Assembly (NCBI GenBank): GCA_963575745.1
Contig: CAUYUJ010021142.1
Span: forward strand, 115,001 to 144,030
Reading direction: 5' to 3'
Length of the DNA stretch: 29,030 bases
Source: Prorocentrum cordatum
Taxonomy: Eukaryota > Sar > Dinophyceae > Prorocentrales > Prorocentraceae
Position numbers and translations under genes: made by a program. Numbering within the stretch: position 1 is the stretch's first letter; each line of letters begins with the position of its first letter. Below, one piece after another: positions 1-8,153 of the stretch. Under the pieces are notes generated by a model. It did not search any database and was not told the origin of the DNA. It was given only the letters and a program-made list of their open reading frames with translations.

Positions 1-165
1 CGTCCCCGGCGAGCCCCTGCGGCCCACCCCAAGAAGAGACCGTCGCTCTCCCCGACCCCCCCTTCGGCCGCGCCTCGGTGCGCACGGGTGGCGAGACGCC
101 CTCTTCATCCCGCTCCGTGTCGTTTGGCATTGGTGGGTGCGTCGCAGATCGAGGTCGCAGAGCGC

Positions 166-637
166 CTACTGCAGCGCCCGCTCGTTGCGCGACCTGGGCG
201 CCATGCCTTCTTTGACTTCGCCCCCGAGCTGCCCCGCGCGCGCGAGGGAGACTTTCGTCGCGCTGGGATCCCCGAGCGCGAATGCCATCTTCGCAGAGCC
301 TTCCTCGAAGGAGCTTGAGACCGTGACCCCCTTGACCAGCAGCGCCAACTCGCCCGCGTCGCTGCACCTGCCGAGGCGCTGTTTGATATCGGCCTAAACT
401 TTCGCGCTCTTCACTCCGACCGAATCTCCAGCTTCTGCCGCTTTCCGCGACGCCGGGAATATCTGCGCGCGCTGGGCCCATCTGCATCTCTGGCACGGGG
501 TTGTTGCTGTCCACCACGCGTGCCCCCCTCATCTTGGCAGCCTCGGTAGCGCGGGCCCAGCCGGCCTGGGGCGCGGCTTTCGCGACCGCGCTGCTCTCGT
601 CCATCAGCGCCGTCGCGAACGCCGCAGCCATCAGCAT
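166..637 (-). pseudogene. Degraded minus-strand coding fragment, unknown protein
   Basis: Read on the minus strand from an ATG at 637, one frame gives an Ala-rich, charged, protein-like stretch (with motifs such as QAGWARATEAAKM and DSNNPVPEMQ). Near 475 the protein-like signal moves to another frame, which carries an in-frame TAG at 396-394. It then continues with LALLVKGVTVSSSFEEGSAK and stops at 168-166. The residue mix is balanced in E, K, D, V and A, unlike the Pro/Ser/Arg-rich frames on the plus strand, so I prefer the minus strand. One frame change plus one internal stop suggest a pseudogene, although a missed intron is possible. The first frame also stays open to the window edge, probably only because the DNA is GC-rich. 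I do not recognise a family. Confidence 0.4.
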
Positions 638-690
638 TCGAATACTGTGCGAATTGCCAAGCGCGGCCGTCGCCAGAGGCGCGGTCGAGT

Positions 691-865
691 CGTCATGATT
701 TTTTCACGACGTCGACCCCCCGAGGTCTCGACCCATTCCCCGGGACCGGTTTTTCGTCCCGAGTCGTTTTTTGACGGTCCCGAGGCCCGGGGAGGGCCCC
801 CGGAGGCCGAAAATAGCGAAAAACCTCCCGTCGTGATTTTCTCGCGAGGCACGAGGCGCGCTGCC
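691..865 (-). repeat. Dispersed repeat DR-1, copy a
   Basis: This copy shares a recognisable core with 5570-5717 and 7471-7640, and more weakly with 6065-6170, 16554-16675 and 18571-18700. On the minus strand it starts with CACGACGGGAGGTTTTTCGC, passes through GGCCTCCGGGGGCCC-like and GACGAAAAACCGGTCC motifs, and ends in GAAAAAATCATGACG. The sequence AAAATCACGACG or a one-base variant lies at both ends. It is GC-rich with short T runs and encodes nothing convincing. The repeated core supports a short non-autonomous element, but its class is not clear. Confidence 0.65.
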
Positions 866-1190
866 ATATGCGAGTCAATCGCGGGAAGGCCCTCCAGAGC
901 GAGCCGCTGGAAGCCCGCGCGAGCGGCCGACTGCCGACTGCACGGCCGCCCGGCCGCCGCTGCCGCCCGCGGGCTGCTGCTCGGCCCGCGGCGCGGGCTG
1001 CTGACTGCTCCCGCGCGCGGGCGGCCCCTGGCGACCGCCGCGCCGGCGGGGGGCGCGGGCCGAGCCAGAGCGGCCCCGCCTGGCACTGCGGCCTCCTGGT
1101 CCGTTCGAGAGGGAGCGCTCCGCTGCCGCCAGTGCCTCCCGCCCAAGACGACACGTCGCGCTGAGTCGGGGCCCTGGGAGAGTGGCCTCG
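866..1190. other. Very GC-rich stretch without a recognisable gene
   Basis: This stretch is almost entirely G and C, with runs such as CGGCCGCCCGGCCGCC. Several overlapping frames are open on both strands, as expected when stop codons are rare by composition. Their products are dominated by Ala, Arg, Gly and Pro. I see no gene, RNA or clear repeat. Confidence 0.5.
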
Positions 1191-1599
1191 CCTATGCTTG
1201 CAAAGAGCAGTTCGATCCGCGAGCGGCTCCGACGCACCACGGCAGAATCCGAGGCAGATGCCCCCCATCACGGACATCGCGCGCAGGGGGCTCAGGGGTG
1301 CGCCAGGTCGGGGGGGCCCAGGACGGGGCGGCGGAAGGGCGTCGCGAAGGCTGGAAATCGGCCCCGCAGGACCAACCGCCTGGACTGCATGTTCCCGGGC
1401 AGTGCGTTTCGCTCGAAACGCTCGGGGGCAGACGAAGCACTCGTTGGTGGCCGTGAAAGCGCGGGGGATGGAGCGGCAGGAATGCCCCCCGCACTTGGAG
1501 GAGCGTGACGCGCCAGCATGGCCTTGCGGGTCCAGAAGGGTCTCCCACAGGCGACCCCCTCTGCACTCGTGGATCCTCTACATCATCTTCTGGGGGAGG

Positions 1600-1930
1600 T
1601 CCGTGGGGGCCCGGGGGCGGCGGCGCGCAGACCGCCTTGGGCTCCTTTCTCAGGATCCCAGGGTCGAGCGCCAGAAATTGCCACCGAAGATCGCCATCCA
1701 TGAACAGGGCCCGAACGCGCAGCCGAAGCTCTGAGGTCCGCTGGGCATGAGAACAGCCAAGACTCCACGATCTTGCAACTCAACAGCGGACGGAACAATA
1801 CCCGCACGACGGAGAGCGACCTCACCCGAGAGAGCCCAATGCCGCAGAACTGGTTGACCTGTTTCGTTTCGGACTGGAAAGCGGCGCTCATCGACAGCCT
1901 CGATCTTCGGGCACGCGGCCCCTCCCAAGA
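1600..1930 (-). pseudogene. Protein-like minus-strand fragment in two frames
   Basis: From about 1910 down to 1745, one minus frame reads as plausible protein (motifs RFPVRNETGQPVLRHW and GEVALRRAGIVPSAVELQ). From about 1740 to 1620 a second frame takes over (motifs LRLRVRALFMDGDLRWQFL and LDPGILRKEPK). The join needs one frameshift or a short intron. Below 1600 the reading degrades into Pro/Gly-rich sequence to about 1192 with nothing recognisable. It lies just downstream of the fragment at 1962-2534 on the same strand and may be a continuation of it. No family is recognised. Confidence 0.35.
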
Positions 1931-1961
1931 TCGCCCGAGTGTGACCCGCGAGGGCCTGGTC

Positions 1962-2534
1962 CTATCTACGCTCCTGGGCCTCTGAAGTGGTCATGGTGCT
2001 CACCCCCGACAATGTCGCTCCCCGGACCACCGCCCCGAACGCGATCCTCGTCAACCTCCAAATCTTGTTCTTGCTCCAGAATCGCCCCATGGAGTAGTAG
2101 CCCCGTCGGGCCGCCAGAATGCGCCGCTGAAGTTCCCCCTGGACACGCCCGTCGATGGACGCCTGGATCCCAAGAGCCACGTTATCAAAATGAACCCGGC
2201 CAGGAAGCGGCGCCGATCCTCCATCGGTGTTGTGCACCTTCGATCCTGGGCCGACGAAGGACGGAGAGGCGCTGCTTCTCTCTGGATTGTGCGAGTAGCC
2301 GCCCGCGCCCAGTGCGCGCTGTAGGTGCTCGTGGGCGCGCTGTAGCGTGAACTGCGCTCTCCTGGCAGCCGTCGCGATCTGAGTCTTGCTGGTGTCATCT
2401 GGGTAGATGCGGCGAGACAAGTCCACGGGGGTCTGTAAGATGGGCACCCAGGTTGTGCGCAATCCTCGCTGGCCCACAAGATGACATCTGAAATGGACGG
2501 AGGCGTCGGAGGCACCAAAAGATGATAACTCCAT
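1962..2534 (-). pseudogene. Possible LINE-type retrotransposon fragment (post-RT region)
   Basis: A minus-strand frame of 190 codons runs from an ATG at 2534, immediately after a triplet tract, to a TAG at 1964-1962. It contains RRIYPDDTSKTQIATAARRA, then SPSFVGPGSKVHN, RVHFDNVALGI and QGELQRRILAARRGYYSMG. The order 'xxLGSxV...G..., RIxxAxxAL, GxLxRRIxxA' resembles the stretch just downstream of the reverse transcriptase domain in many LINE proteins (family knowledge, recalled without alignment). No catalytic F/YxDD motif is present, so at most a fragment remains. The frame upstream runs on into the (GGA)n tract, which shows the open frame itself has little evidential weight. Homology is tentative. 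Confidence 0.35.
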
Positions 2535-2815
2535 GAGGAGGAGGAGGAGGAGGAGGAGGAGGAGGAGGAGGAGGAGGAAGAGGAGGAGGACAGGAGGAGG
2601 AGGATGAGAAAAGGAGAGGGAGGAGGAGGAGGAGGAGGAGGATGAGGAGGAGGAGGAGGAGGAGGAGGAGGAGGAGGAGGAAGAGGAGGAGGAGGAGGAG
2701 GAGGAGGAGGAGGAGGAGGAGGAGGAGGAGGAGGAAGAGGAAGGAGGAGGAGGAGGAGGAGGAGGAGGAGGAGGAGGAGGAGGAGGAGGGCGAGGAGGAC
2801 GAAGAGAAGGAATGA
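2535..2815. repeat. (GGA)n triplet tract 1
   Basis: About 280 bp of nearly pure GGA on the plus strand (CCT on the minus strand), with scattered GAA, ACA and GAT variants. A non-repetitive island of ~150 bp (2816-2967) separates it from the next tract. It produces poly-Glu, poly-Gly, poly-Arg, poly-Pro, poly-Ser and poly-Leu frames that should not be called genes. Confidence 0.95.
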
Positions 2816-2967
2816 GAAGAGGAAGAGAAGGAGGGGCAGGATGAGGAGTTGTTTGTTCGTTGGTGTACAGGTGTCCTGCGCGCCTGGCCGCCAAGGCCCC
2901 TTCTTCGCGTGGCCGCTCTGCGGTTGGGGCACCCTCTGCTGATATAGCTCTCTTGGAGGCGGGAGGA

Positions 2968-3395
2968 AGGAGGGAGCGCGAGGAGGAGAAGGAGGAGGGG
3001 GAGGAAGATGAGGAGGAGGATGAGGTGGCGGTGGTGGAGGGAGGAGAAGAACGAGGAGAACGAGGAGGGAGGAGGAGGAGGAGGAGCAGGAGGAGGAGGA
3101 GCAGGAGGACGAGGAGCAGGAGGACGAGGAAGAGTGTGAGAGGAGGAGGAGGAGGAGGAGGAGGAGGAGGAGGACGGAGGAGGAGGAGGAGGAGGAGGAG
3201 AGGAGGAGGAGGAGGAGGGAGGAGGAGGAGGAGGAGGAGGGAGGAGGAGGAGGAGGAGAGGGAGGAGGAGGAGGAGGAGGAGGAGGAGGAGGAGGAGGAG
3301 GAGGAGGAGGAGGAGGAGAGGAGGAGGAGGGAGGAGGAGGAGGGAGGAGGAGGAGGAGGAGGAGGAAAAGGAGGAGGAGGAGGAGGAGGAGGAGG
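2968..3395. repeat. (GGA)n triplet tract 2
   Basis: About 430 bp of interrupted GGA repeats on the plus strand with AGG, GAT, GAC and GCA variants. Single-base gains and losses change the phase of the triplet several times, as seen where GGAGGA becomes GAGGAGGGAGG near 3210-3260. It separates the minus-strand fragments at 3400-4513 from those at 1962-2534. Confidence 0.95.
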
Positions 3396-3399
3396 ATAA

Positions 3400-4513
3400 T
3401 GGCGGGAATTGAAGGGATGCGCACACACGTGCGCGCCGCGGGGGGCCAAGGCTGGACCCGACCAGCCCCGGGCCCCCCGACCGTGACGTGGCCCTCGGAG
3501 ACGCCGCAGCGCAGGAACGACGAGTCCCCGAAGAACAGCGTCACCTGCGGCCGAGGAGCTGGTCCATGACCTCGGGGGAGCAAGGGGGCAGCCGTCCCGC
3601 TCGGCCTTCTCCAGCAGCTCCCGACACCGACCCTTCCAGTTCGGCGCCGCGGCAGCCTCGGCACACTCAGCCGCCGCCATGCGCTGCTGCTCCTCGCCAT
3701 CGTGGGGCCCATCGTTCATGATGGCAACGTCGACGGGCGCTTCCAAGGCCCGCTCGAACGCGGGGCATTCCATCGCCCTCCACGGCACGAAAACAGGAGC
3801 GTCAGCACGGAGCACGTGTCCAACACGAACGTCAGCAACCGCAGCAACCTCGGAGAAGTCGTCGCCCACGTCCTCATCATGGCCGCTGCTGCCAGCACAC
3901 GAGACATCCGTCGACTCTTCAGCGGCAAGAGGTAGAGCACGTCGCCGCGCATGGCCCCACACGTGCAAGAGCAAGCCCCGGGACGGCCTCCGCGGCAGCA
4001 TCCGACGAGCAGGGCCCCTCCCGCCGAGTCGAGGGTCAGGTGCGCAACCCCGATAGCCCCGTCCTCCACGCCCGCGCCATGCGGTGGGCGCCTCCTGCGA
4101 CGACGCCGTCCACCAGCACCTTGACGTTGAAGACGGTTGAGCTCGGCCTGGCTCGCCTCCGCCATCTGCGCAGCAGGCGCTCCGAACTCGTGGGCCACGA
4201 GGCTGCGGCGCGCCACCACAGCACGCGGCACATCAGCATCTGAGAGTCCAGCAGCAAGAACACTTCGTCGCCCCGCAGCGCGCCCAGCTCAACCCGCAGC
4301 GTCTCGGCTTGGGCAAGGGCATGCACCAGCTGCCCCTGCAGCCGCCGAGTGGCCCCATCCGCAGCGCTCGCCGCCGCTGCCCTTGCCATGCGCCGCTCCG
4401 CGGCTGAGCGCTGCACAAGGCCAGCTCCAGGGGCCTCATCCCGTACGGCCATCTCGTCCCTGCCCACGTTGGCCCAGTCGCCACCGGGCCGACAGCAGCA
4501 CGCCACTGGCCAT
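3400..4513 (-). pseudogene. Decayed gene behind a spliced-leader relic
   Basis: This minus-strand segment begins 35 bases after the spliced-leader relic at 4570-4549. The first ATG (4513) opens only a 25-codon frame. The ATG at 4452 opens a protein-like one (MAVRDEAPGAGLVQ, LQGQLVHALAQAETLRVELG, GDEVFLLLDSQ). Good protein signal then moves between frames: VAHEFGAPAAQMAEASQAEL near 4200, DEDVGDDFSEVAAVADVRVG and AFERALEAPVDVAIMNDG at 3930-3700, GRCRELLEKAERDGCPLAPP near 3600, and QVTLFFGDSSFLRCGVSEG near 3530. At least three frame changes over about 1 kb point to a pseudogene. Its position behind a leader relic suggests that an mRNA was reverse-transcribed and inserted. The reading runs into a triplet tract at 3395. 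Function is not recognised. Confidence 0.45.
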
Positions 4514-4548
4514 GGGCGAAAAGGCTGCGGAGAAAGCGGGGAATGCGG

Positions 4549-4570
4549 CTTCAGCCAAAATGGCTACGGA
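4549..4570 (-). other. Relic of the dinoflagellate spliced leader
   Basis: On the minus strand this reads TCCGTAGCCATTTTGGCT followed by GAAG. The dinoflagellate spliced leader (established knowledge) has the same first 18 bases, with T at its variable first position, followed by CAAG. Agreement is therefore 21 of 22 bases. The leader is normally added to mRNAs by trans-splicing, so a genomic copy in front of a gene marks an mRNA that was reverse-transcribed and reinserted. No donor GT follows the leader here, so it is not an SL RNA gene. It abuts a (GGA)n tract on its upstream side. Confidence 0.85.
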
Positions 4571-5100
4571 AGGAGGAGGAGGAGGAGGAGGAGGAGGAGG
4601 AGGAGGAGGAGGAGGAGGAGGAGGAGGAGGAGGAAGAGGGCGGAAGGTGGAGGACGGAGGGCGGAGGAGGAGGACGGGGAGGAGGAACAGGAGGAGGAGG
4701 AGGAGGAGGAGGAGGAGGAGGAGGAGGAGGGAGGAGGCGGAGGCGGGGGGTGGAGGGCGGAGGGCGGAGGGCGGAGGCGGAGGAGGAGGGAGGAGGAGGA
4801 GGAGGAGGAGGAGGAGGAGAGGAGGAGGAGGAGGAGGAGGAGGAGGAGGAGGAGGGAAGAGGAGGAGGGAGGAGGAGGGCAGCAGGCGGAGGGCGGGGGG
4901 CGGGGGGCGGGGGGCGGAGGGCGGAGGGCGGAGGAAGAGAAGGAGGAGGAGGAGGAGGAGGAGGAGGAGGAGGAGGAGGAGGACGACGACGAGCAGGACG
5001 AGATGGAGGAGGCGGAGGAGGAGGAGGAGGAGGAGGAGAGAGCGAGGGAGGGAGGGAGGAAAGGAGGACGGATGAGGGAGGGAGGACGGAGGAGGGATGA
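4571..5100. repeat. (GGA)n triplet tract 3 with GGGCGGA blocks
   Basis: About 530 bp of GGA repeats on the plus strand, broken by blocks of GGGCGGA (around 4640-4670, 4750-4780 and 4888-4930) and a GACGAC patch near 4981. The tract begins at the first base beyond the spliced-leader relic. All the open frames here are low-complexity. Confidence 0.95.
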
Positions 5101-5287
5101 CGGAGTAGGGCGGAAGACATGCCCCGCCCCCCCGCCGACTCGCAGCGCGTGCACGACCGGCGCGGGCAGCTCTCCAAGAGCAGCTCGGCCTCGCCGAAGT
5201 AGCCGCCGCAGGAGAACAGCTCGGGGGGCGGCGGCGGCGGCCGGCCCGAGCGCCCCCCCGGAAGGCAGAAGGAAGACACCCGACTCT

Positions 5288-5425
5288 CGGGCCTTCCAAC
5301 GGCCTTTCCGGCAGGAGGGGGCCTTCCAACGGCCCTTCGGGCAGGGGGGGGGGCTTCCAACGGCCCTCGGGCGGCCGCCTTCGAACGGCTCGCCTTCGGG
5401 GTGGCCTTCGGGGTGACCTCAGAAA
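5288..5425 (+). repeat. Degenerate tandem repeat, CTTCCAACGGCC core
   Basis: About five degenerate copies of a 24-33 bp unit built on CCTTCCAACGGCCCTTCGGG, including late copies reading CCTTCGAACGGC and CCTTCGGGG. Unit length varies through G runs of 5 to 9. The preceding 5101-5287 is GC-rich and shows no convincing gene. Confidence 0.7.
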
Positions 5426-5506
5426 GGCCTCCGAAAGGCTTCTTGACGCTTCACGAGTTTTCGGAGCTTTGGCCCGAACCCGCGGCACCTACAGGGTGCG
5501 CAATGC

Positions 5507-5531
5507 GGGTCGCAGTCGCAGTCGCAGTCCG
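5507..5531 (+). repeat. Short CGCAGT hexamer repeat
   Basis: About four head-to-tail copies of CGCAGT between DR-1 copy b and the degenerate tandem repeat. Confidence 0.8.
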
Positions 5532-5569
5532 AACGGATCCTCGGACGGGCATTCCCAGACATCTGGCTG

Positions 5570-5717
5570 CTCCATGTTTCTGTTGCGTGGGCCTCCGAGG
5601 GCTGAACCACTTCCCCAAGGCCGGTCCTTCGTCCTGCGCTGTTTCAATGACAGTCCCGAGGCCCAGCAGGGGCCCCCTGGAAGCCGGAGACAACCAAAAA
5701 CCGCCCGCTCCTCTGTG
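5570..5717 (-). repeat. Dispersed repeat DR-1, copy b
   Basis: A diverged DR-1 copy. The plus strand shares CCCGAGGCCCAGCAGGGGCC, then GGAAGCCGGAGACAACCAAA, aligning with the GGAGGCCGAAAATAGCGAAA region of copy a, and CCTTCGTCCTGCG with the TTTTCGTCCCGAG region. On the minus strand it follows directly on the protein-like segment ending near 5718. The terminal AAAATCACGACG motif is not clear in this copy. Confidence 0.55.
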
Positions 5718-6063
5718 ATGGGGGACACAGGTCCTGATGGAACCGGGTCCTCGACCAACGGGACTTCCCCCAGGACCAGCTCTTCGCCCCGAGTCAGCAA
5801 AGAGCGCCCACTCACGTACATGAGCTCGGCCTCCCAATCCGCGGGCATTGCCGCGTGATGCCAGCGTGGACTCATGTAACTTCCTGCACGTCCATCTTTC
5901 GCTCCCGAGCAAAATGCTGAACACATCCAGATCAACGCGTTCCTCCTTCGCCTCCTTCTCCTCCTCCTCCTTCTCCTCCTCCTCCGCCGACGGCGGCGCC
6001 GCCGCCGCCGCCGACGCCAACGACCCCGCCACCGTCGCAGCCTGCGACCCCGCCGCCGCAGCG
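5718..6063 (-). pseudogene. Minus-strand protein-like segment ending at DR-1
   Basis: Reading leftwards from about 6060, one frame gives an Ala-rich stretch, an acidic Glu/Lys run made by CCTCCT-type triplets at 5945-5990, and then VDLDVFSILLGSERWTC. Near 5870 a second frame becomes the better one (HHAAMPADWEAELMYVSG, LLTRGEELVLGEVPLVEDPV, SPITEE) and leads straight into DR-1 copy b. Composition is balanced and acidic, unlike the repeat-born frames nearby. The frame change could be a frameshift or a small intron. No family is recognised, and no start or stop can be fixed. Confidence 0.4.
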
Positions 6064-6064
6064 A

Positions 6065-6170
6065 CCGCCGTGTTTTTTTTCCATGTGCGGCCCAGGAGGT
6101 TCCGACCCCTTCCCCAGGTAGTTCTTGGTCCAGGATTTACGTTTGGTCCTGGCCCCCCCACGAGGGGCCC
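6065..6170 (-). repeat. Partial, diverged DR-1 copy
   Basis: The plus strand shows TTTTTTTTCCATGTGCGGCC, GACCCCTTCCCCAGG, GTCCAGGATTTACG and CCCCACGAGGGGCCCC in the same order as the matching parts of DR-1 copy b. Similarity is patchy. A CGACGCCG-rich stretch follows at 6190-6250. Confidence 0.35.
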
Positions 6171-6308
6171 CAGAATTGGAGACATGGGGACGACGACCAT
6201 AACCACCACGGCGACCTCGACGCCGACGCCGCCGCCGCCGGCAGCAACACCAATGACCCCGCCGCCGCATCGTTGGCATGAACATCCACGAAAACAGACC
6301 CCAATGGG

Positions 6309-6521
6309 GACAAATGAATCCTGGTCCCTGGCAGGGCTCGAGCGAAACCGTGCTTTTCGTTTTCGTTATGTTTTCGTTGTCCTTCGTTCTGTCTTTGTTC
6401 TGCCTTCGCCGCGAAACGAAATCAAAACGAACACGGTCCACGAAATCGCCAAAACACCGTTTAGCTCGAACCCTGGCATGAAGACACATCCCGAGGAGGA
6501 CGAATGGATCCTGGTTCCTGG
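6309..6521. repeat. Imperfect foldback flanked by a direct repeat
   Basis: An A/T-richer island forms an imperfect inverted repeat of roughly 70-80 bp arms. The left arm starts GGCAGGGCTCGAGCGAAACC near 6331. The complement of the right arm starts GCCAGGGTTCGAGCTAAACG and ends near 6476. Short CGTTTTCGTT-type motifs populate the centre. Outside the arms is a 23 bp direct repeat agreeing at 20 positions (GACAAATGAATCCTGG at 6309 and GACGAATGGATCCTGG at 6499). The direct repeat could be an old target duplication or part of a tandem structure. No coding is seen. Confidence 0.5.
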
Positions 6522-6756
6522 GGCCTTCCCTCAGAAGGAGCCAAAGAAGGCGTAAAACACAAACTGATCCTGGGACCTTCTTCCAGGACCAACTTCGCAC
6601 TCCCCGGGGGGCAACTGCTATTCCTGTGCCATTTTCCGACGGCCTCGGGGCCCGTGGATGGACCGCACAAGGACACACTAGTACTTCAAATTTCGTAGCA
6701 ATAGAAAGGGGGTCACAACCCTCCCAGACGAGTAGATTTAGACCCCCCCCGAGACC

Positions 6757-7186
6757 AGCCTCCTCCTCCTCCTCCTCCTCGTCCTCCTCCTCCCCCTAGT
6801 CCTGGTCCTCCTCCTCCTCCTCCTCCTCCTCCTCTCCTCCACCCCCTCCTCCTCCTTCCTGCTCCTCTCCATCTCTTCCTCCGCCTCCTCCTCCTGCTCC
6901 TGCTCCTGCTCCTCCTCCTCCTCCTCCTCACCACCATCCTCCTCCTCCTCCTCCTCCTCTCCCCTCCTCCCTGTCCTCCTCCTCCTCCTCCTCCTTCGCC
7001 TCCTCCTCCTCCTCCTCCTCTCCTCCTCCTCCCTGCTCCTCTGCTCCTCTGCTCCTCCCTGCTCCTCCTCCTCCTCCTCCTCCTTTCTTCCTCCTCCTCC
7101 CCCTCCTCCTCCTCCCTGTCCTCCTCCTCCTGCTCCTCCTCGTCCTCCCTGTTCTCCTCCTCCTCCTCCTCCTCCTCCTCCTCAGA
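6757..7186. repeat. (CCT)n triplet tract, 430 bp
   Basis: Interrupted CCT/TCC repeats on the plus strand with CTG, TCG and CCC variants and several phase changes. The purine strand is now the minus strand, opposite to the tracts left of 5.1 kb. No coding is supported. Confidence 0.95.
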
Positions 7187-7470
7187 GTGCCAGGCTAACG
7201 CCTCAGGGTGTGGGGTGCGTTATTGTTTCGTCGGAAGGGTGGGGGTGTTACCTGCTTCCCGCGGTTGACAAGGACGCACGATAAGGATGCAAGGGCCTTG
7301 GAAGGCCATGTCGACAATCTGCGGGCGGGGCGCGGCCAGCGAAAGTGGCCAAGGATGGGCCGATGGGGCAAAGATACAAAGGTAATCTTGGAAAATCGGT
7401 CATCCTTCCTATGCGGGTTGACTATAACCCGGGTCCACGGCACCGCTGACCGCCGTTCCCAGACCCCGAC
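7187..7470. other. Unique stretch, coding status unclear
   Basis: This stretch is non-repetitive and of moderate GC. A plus-strand frame (motifs DARALEGHVDNLRAG, WGKDTKVILENRSSFLCG) and a minus-strand frame (motifs KDDRFSKITFVSLPHR, SKALASLSCVLVNRG) both look moderately protein-like over the same bases, so neither can be chosen. The minus frame would run on from DR-1 copy c. Confidence 0.3.
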
Positions 7471-7640
7471 GTCGTGCTTTTTCTCGCAGCGTAGACCCCC
7501 AAAGACTGGACCCCCCTGCCCCAGGACCGGTTTCTCATCCTGCGAGTTGGTCTTCTCGACGGTCCCGGGGCCCCCCTGGAGGCCGAAAACAGCGAAAAAC
7601 CTTCCGTCGTGACATTTGCACATCGCGAGGGGGCCTGGGC
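7471..7640 (-). repeat. Dispersed repeat DR-1, copy c
   Basis: The best match to copy a. The plus strand carries GACGTCGTGCTTTTTCTCGC at its left end, then CAGGACCGGTTTCTCATCCT, GACGGTCCCGGGGCCC, GGAGGCCGAAAACAGCGAAA and CCTTCCGTCGTGAC at the right. As in copy a, a CGTCGTG-plus-T-rich motif lies at both ends. On the minus strand it follows closely on the protein-like segment at 7650-7790. Confidence 0.7.
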
Positions 7641-7649
7641 TGCGTGCGC

Positions 7650-7790
7650 CCCGAGGCCTGGTACGGGTAGAGCGCCGGGCCGCCCTGCTTGCCGGCGGCG
7701 GTGGTGCCGTACTGCTCGGAGATGCGGAAGAGGCGCTCCACGGAGGGCGGCAGCTCCTGCGCCCGGCCCCCGCGGCGCAAGCTTGCGGGC
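7650..7790 (-). pseudogene. Minus-strand exon-like fragment beside DR-1
   Basis: One minus frame reads AQELPPSVERLFRISEQYG and TTAAGKQGGPALYPYQASG, a balanced and clearly protein-like run of about 45 residues, before entering DR-1 copy c. Upstream it fades into an Arg/Ala-rich reading of GCGCGC-rich DNA. It may be an exon with DR-1 lying in the adjoining intron, or a fragment of a dead gene. No family is recognised. Confidence 0.35.
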
Positions 7791-7877
7791 GCGCGCGCGC
7801 GAAAACCGCCGGATGCCTGGGGCAGGGGGCGTGGCCGTTGGTGGGAACTCGGGACTCCAAACCTCAAGTTGTTGCTC

Positions 7878-8153
7878 AACCTCGGGGATGCTGAGTCAAG
7901 CCTCGGGGGGGTTGGAGCATCGACGGAGTGCCCTTGTGGTAGCGTCCGCATGGCGGCACCGCACGCATGTCGGTACACCTCTAACACGTTTCGTGGCCCT
8001 ATAGAGAGCTCCGCCGACTGTCCCAGTGGCAGCGTCCGCATGGCGGCACCGCAGACATTTCGGCTCTCCCCTCACACGTTTCGTCTGTGGGTTGTTTTAA
8101 CGTTCGGTTTTTGCCAAACCTCGGGGGTGCTTAAGCCTCGTGTTTTCGTAAAG
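7878..8153 (+). repeat. 90 bp tandem repeat, first block (two units)
   Basis: Two units of the 90 bp family lie at about 7915-8092 (shared core GTGGCAGCGTCCGCATGGCG, then CACACGTTTCGTGGCCCTAT). The block is flanked by a near-direct repeat, AACCTCGGGGATGCTGAGTC at 7878 and AACCTCGGGGGTGCTTAAGC at 8117. The main array resumes at 8470. Confidence 0.85.

Noticed and set aside
1962-4001. 679-codon minus ORF (and the 553- and 343-codon neighbours) through the GGA tracts
   Set aside because: Most of each product is poly-Pro, poly-Ser or poly-Leu from a triplet repeat that is open in every frame. Only the ends outside the tracts look like protein, and they belong to different fragments.
2535-5100. 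AGGAGG motifs resembling bacterial ribosome binding sites
   Set aside because: They are part of the GGA repeats in a eukaryotic sequence and have no meaning as translation signals.
4137-5416. Long plus-strand Arg/Glu/Gly ORFs that could pass for RNA-binding proteins
   Set aside because: They come wholly from (GGA)n and GGGCGGA repeats. No folded-domain sequence is present.
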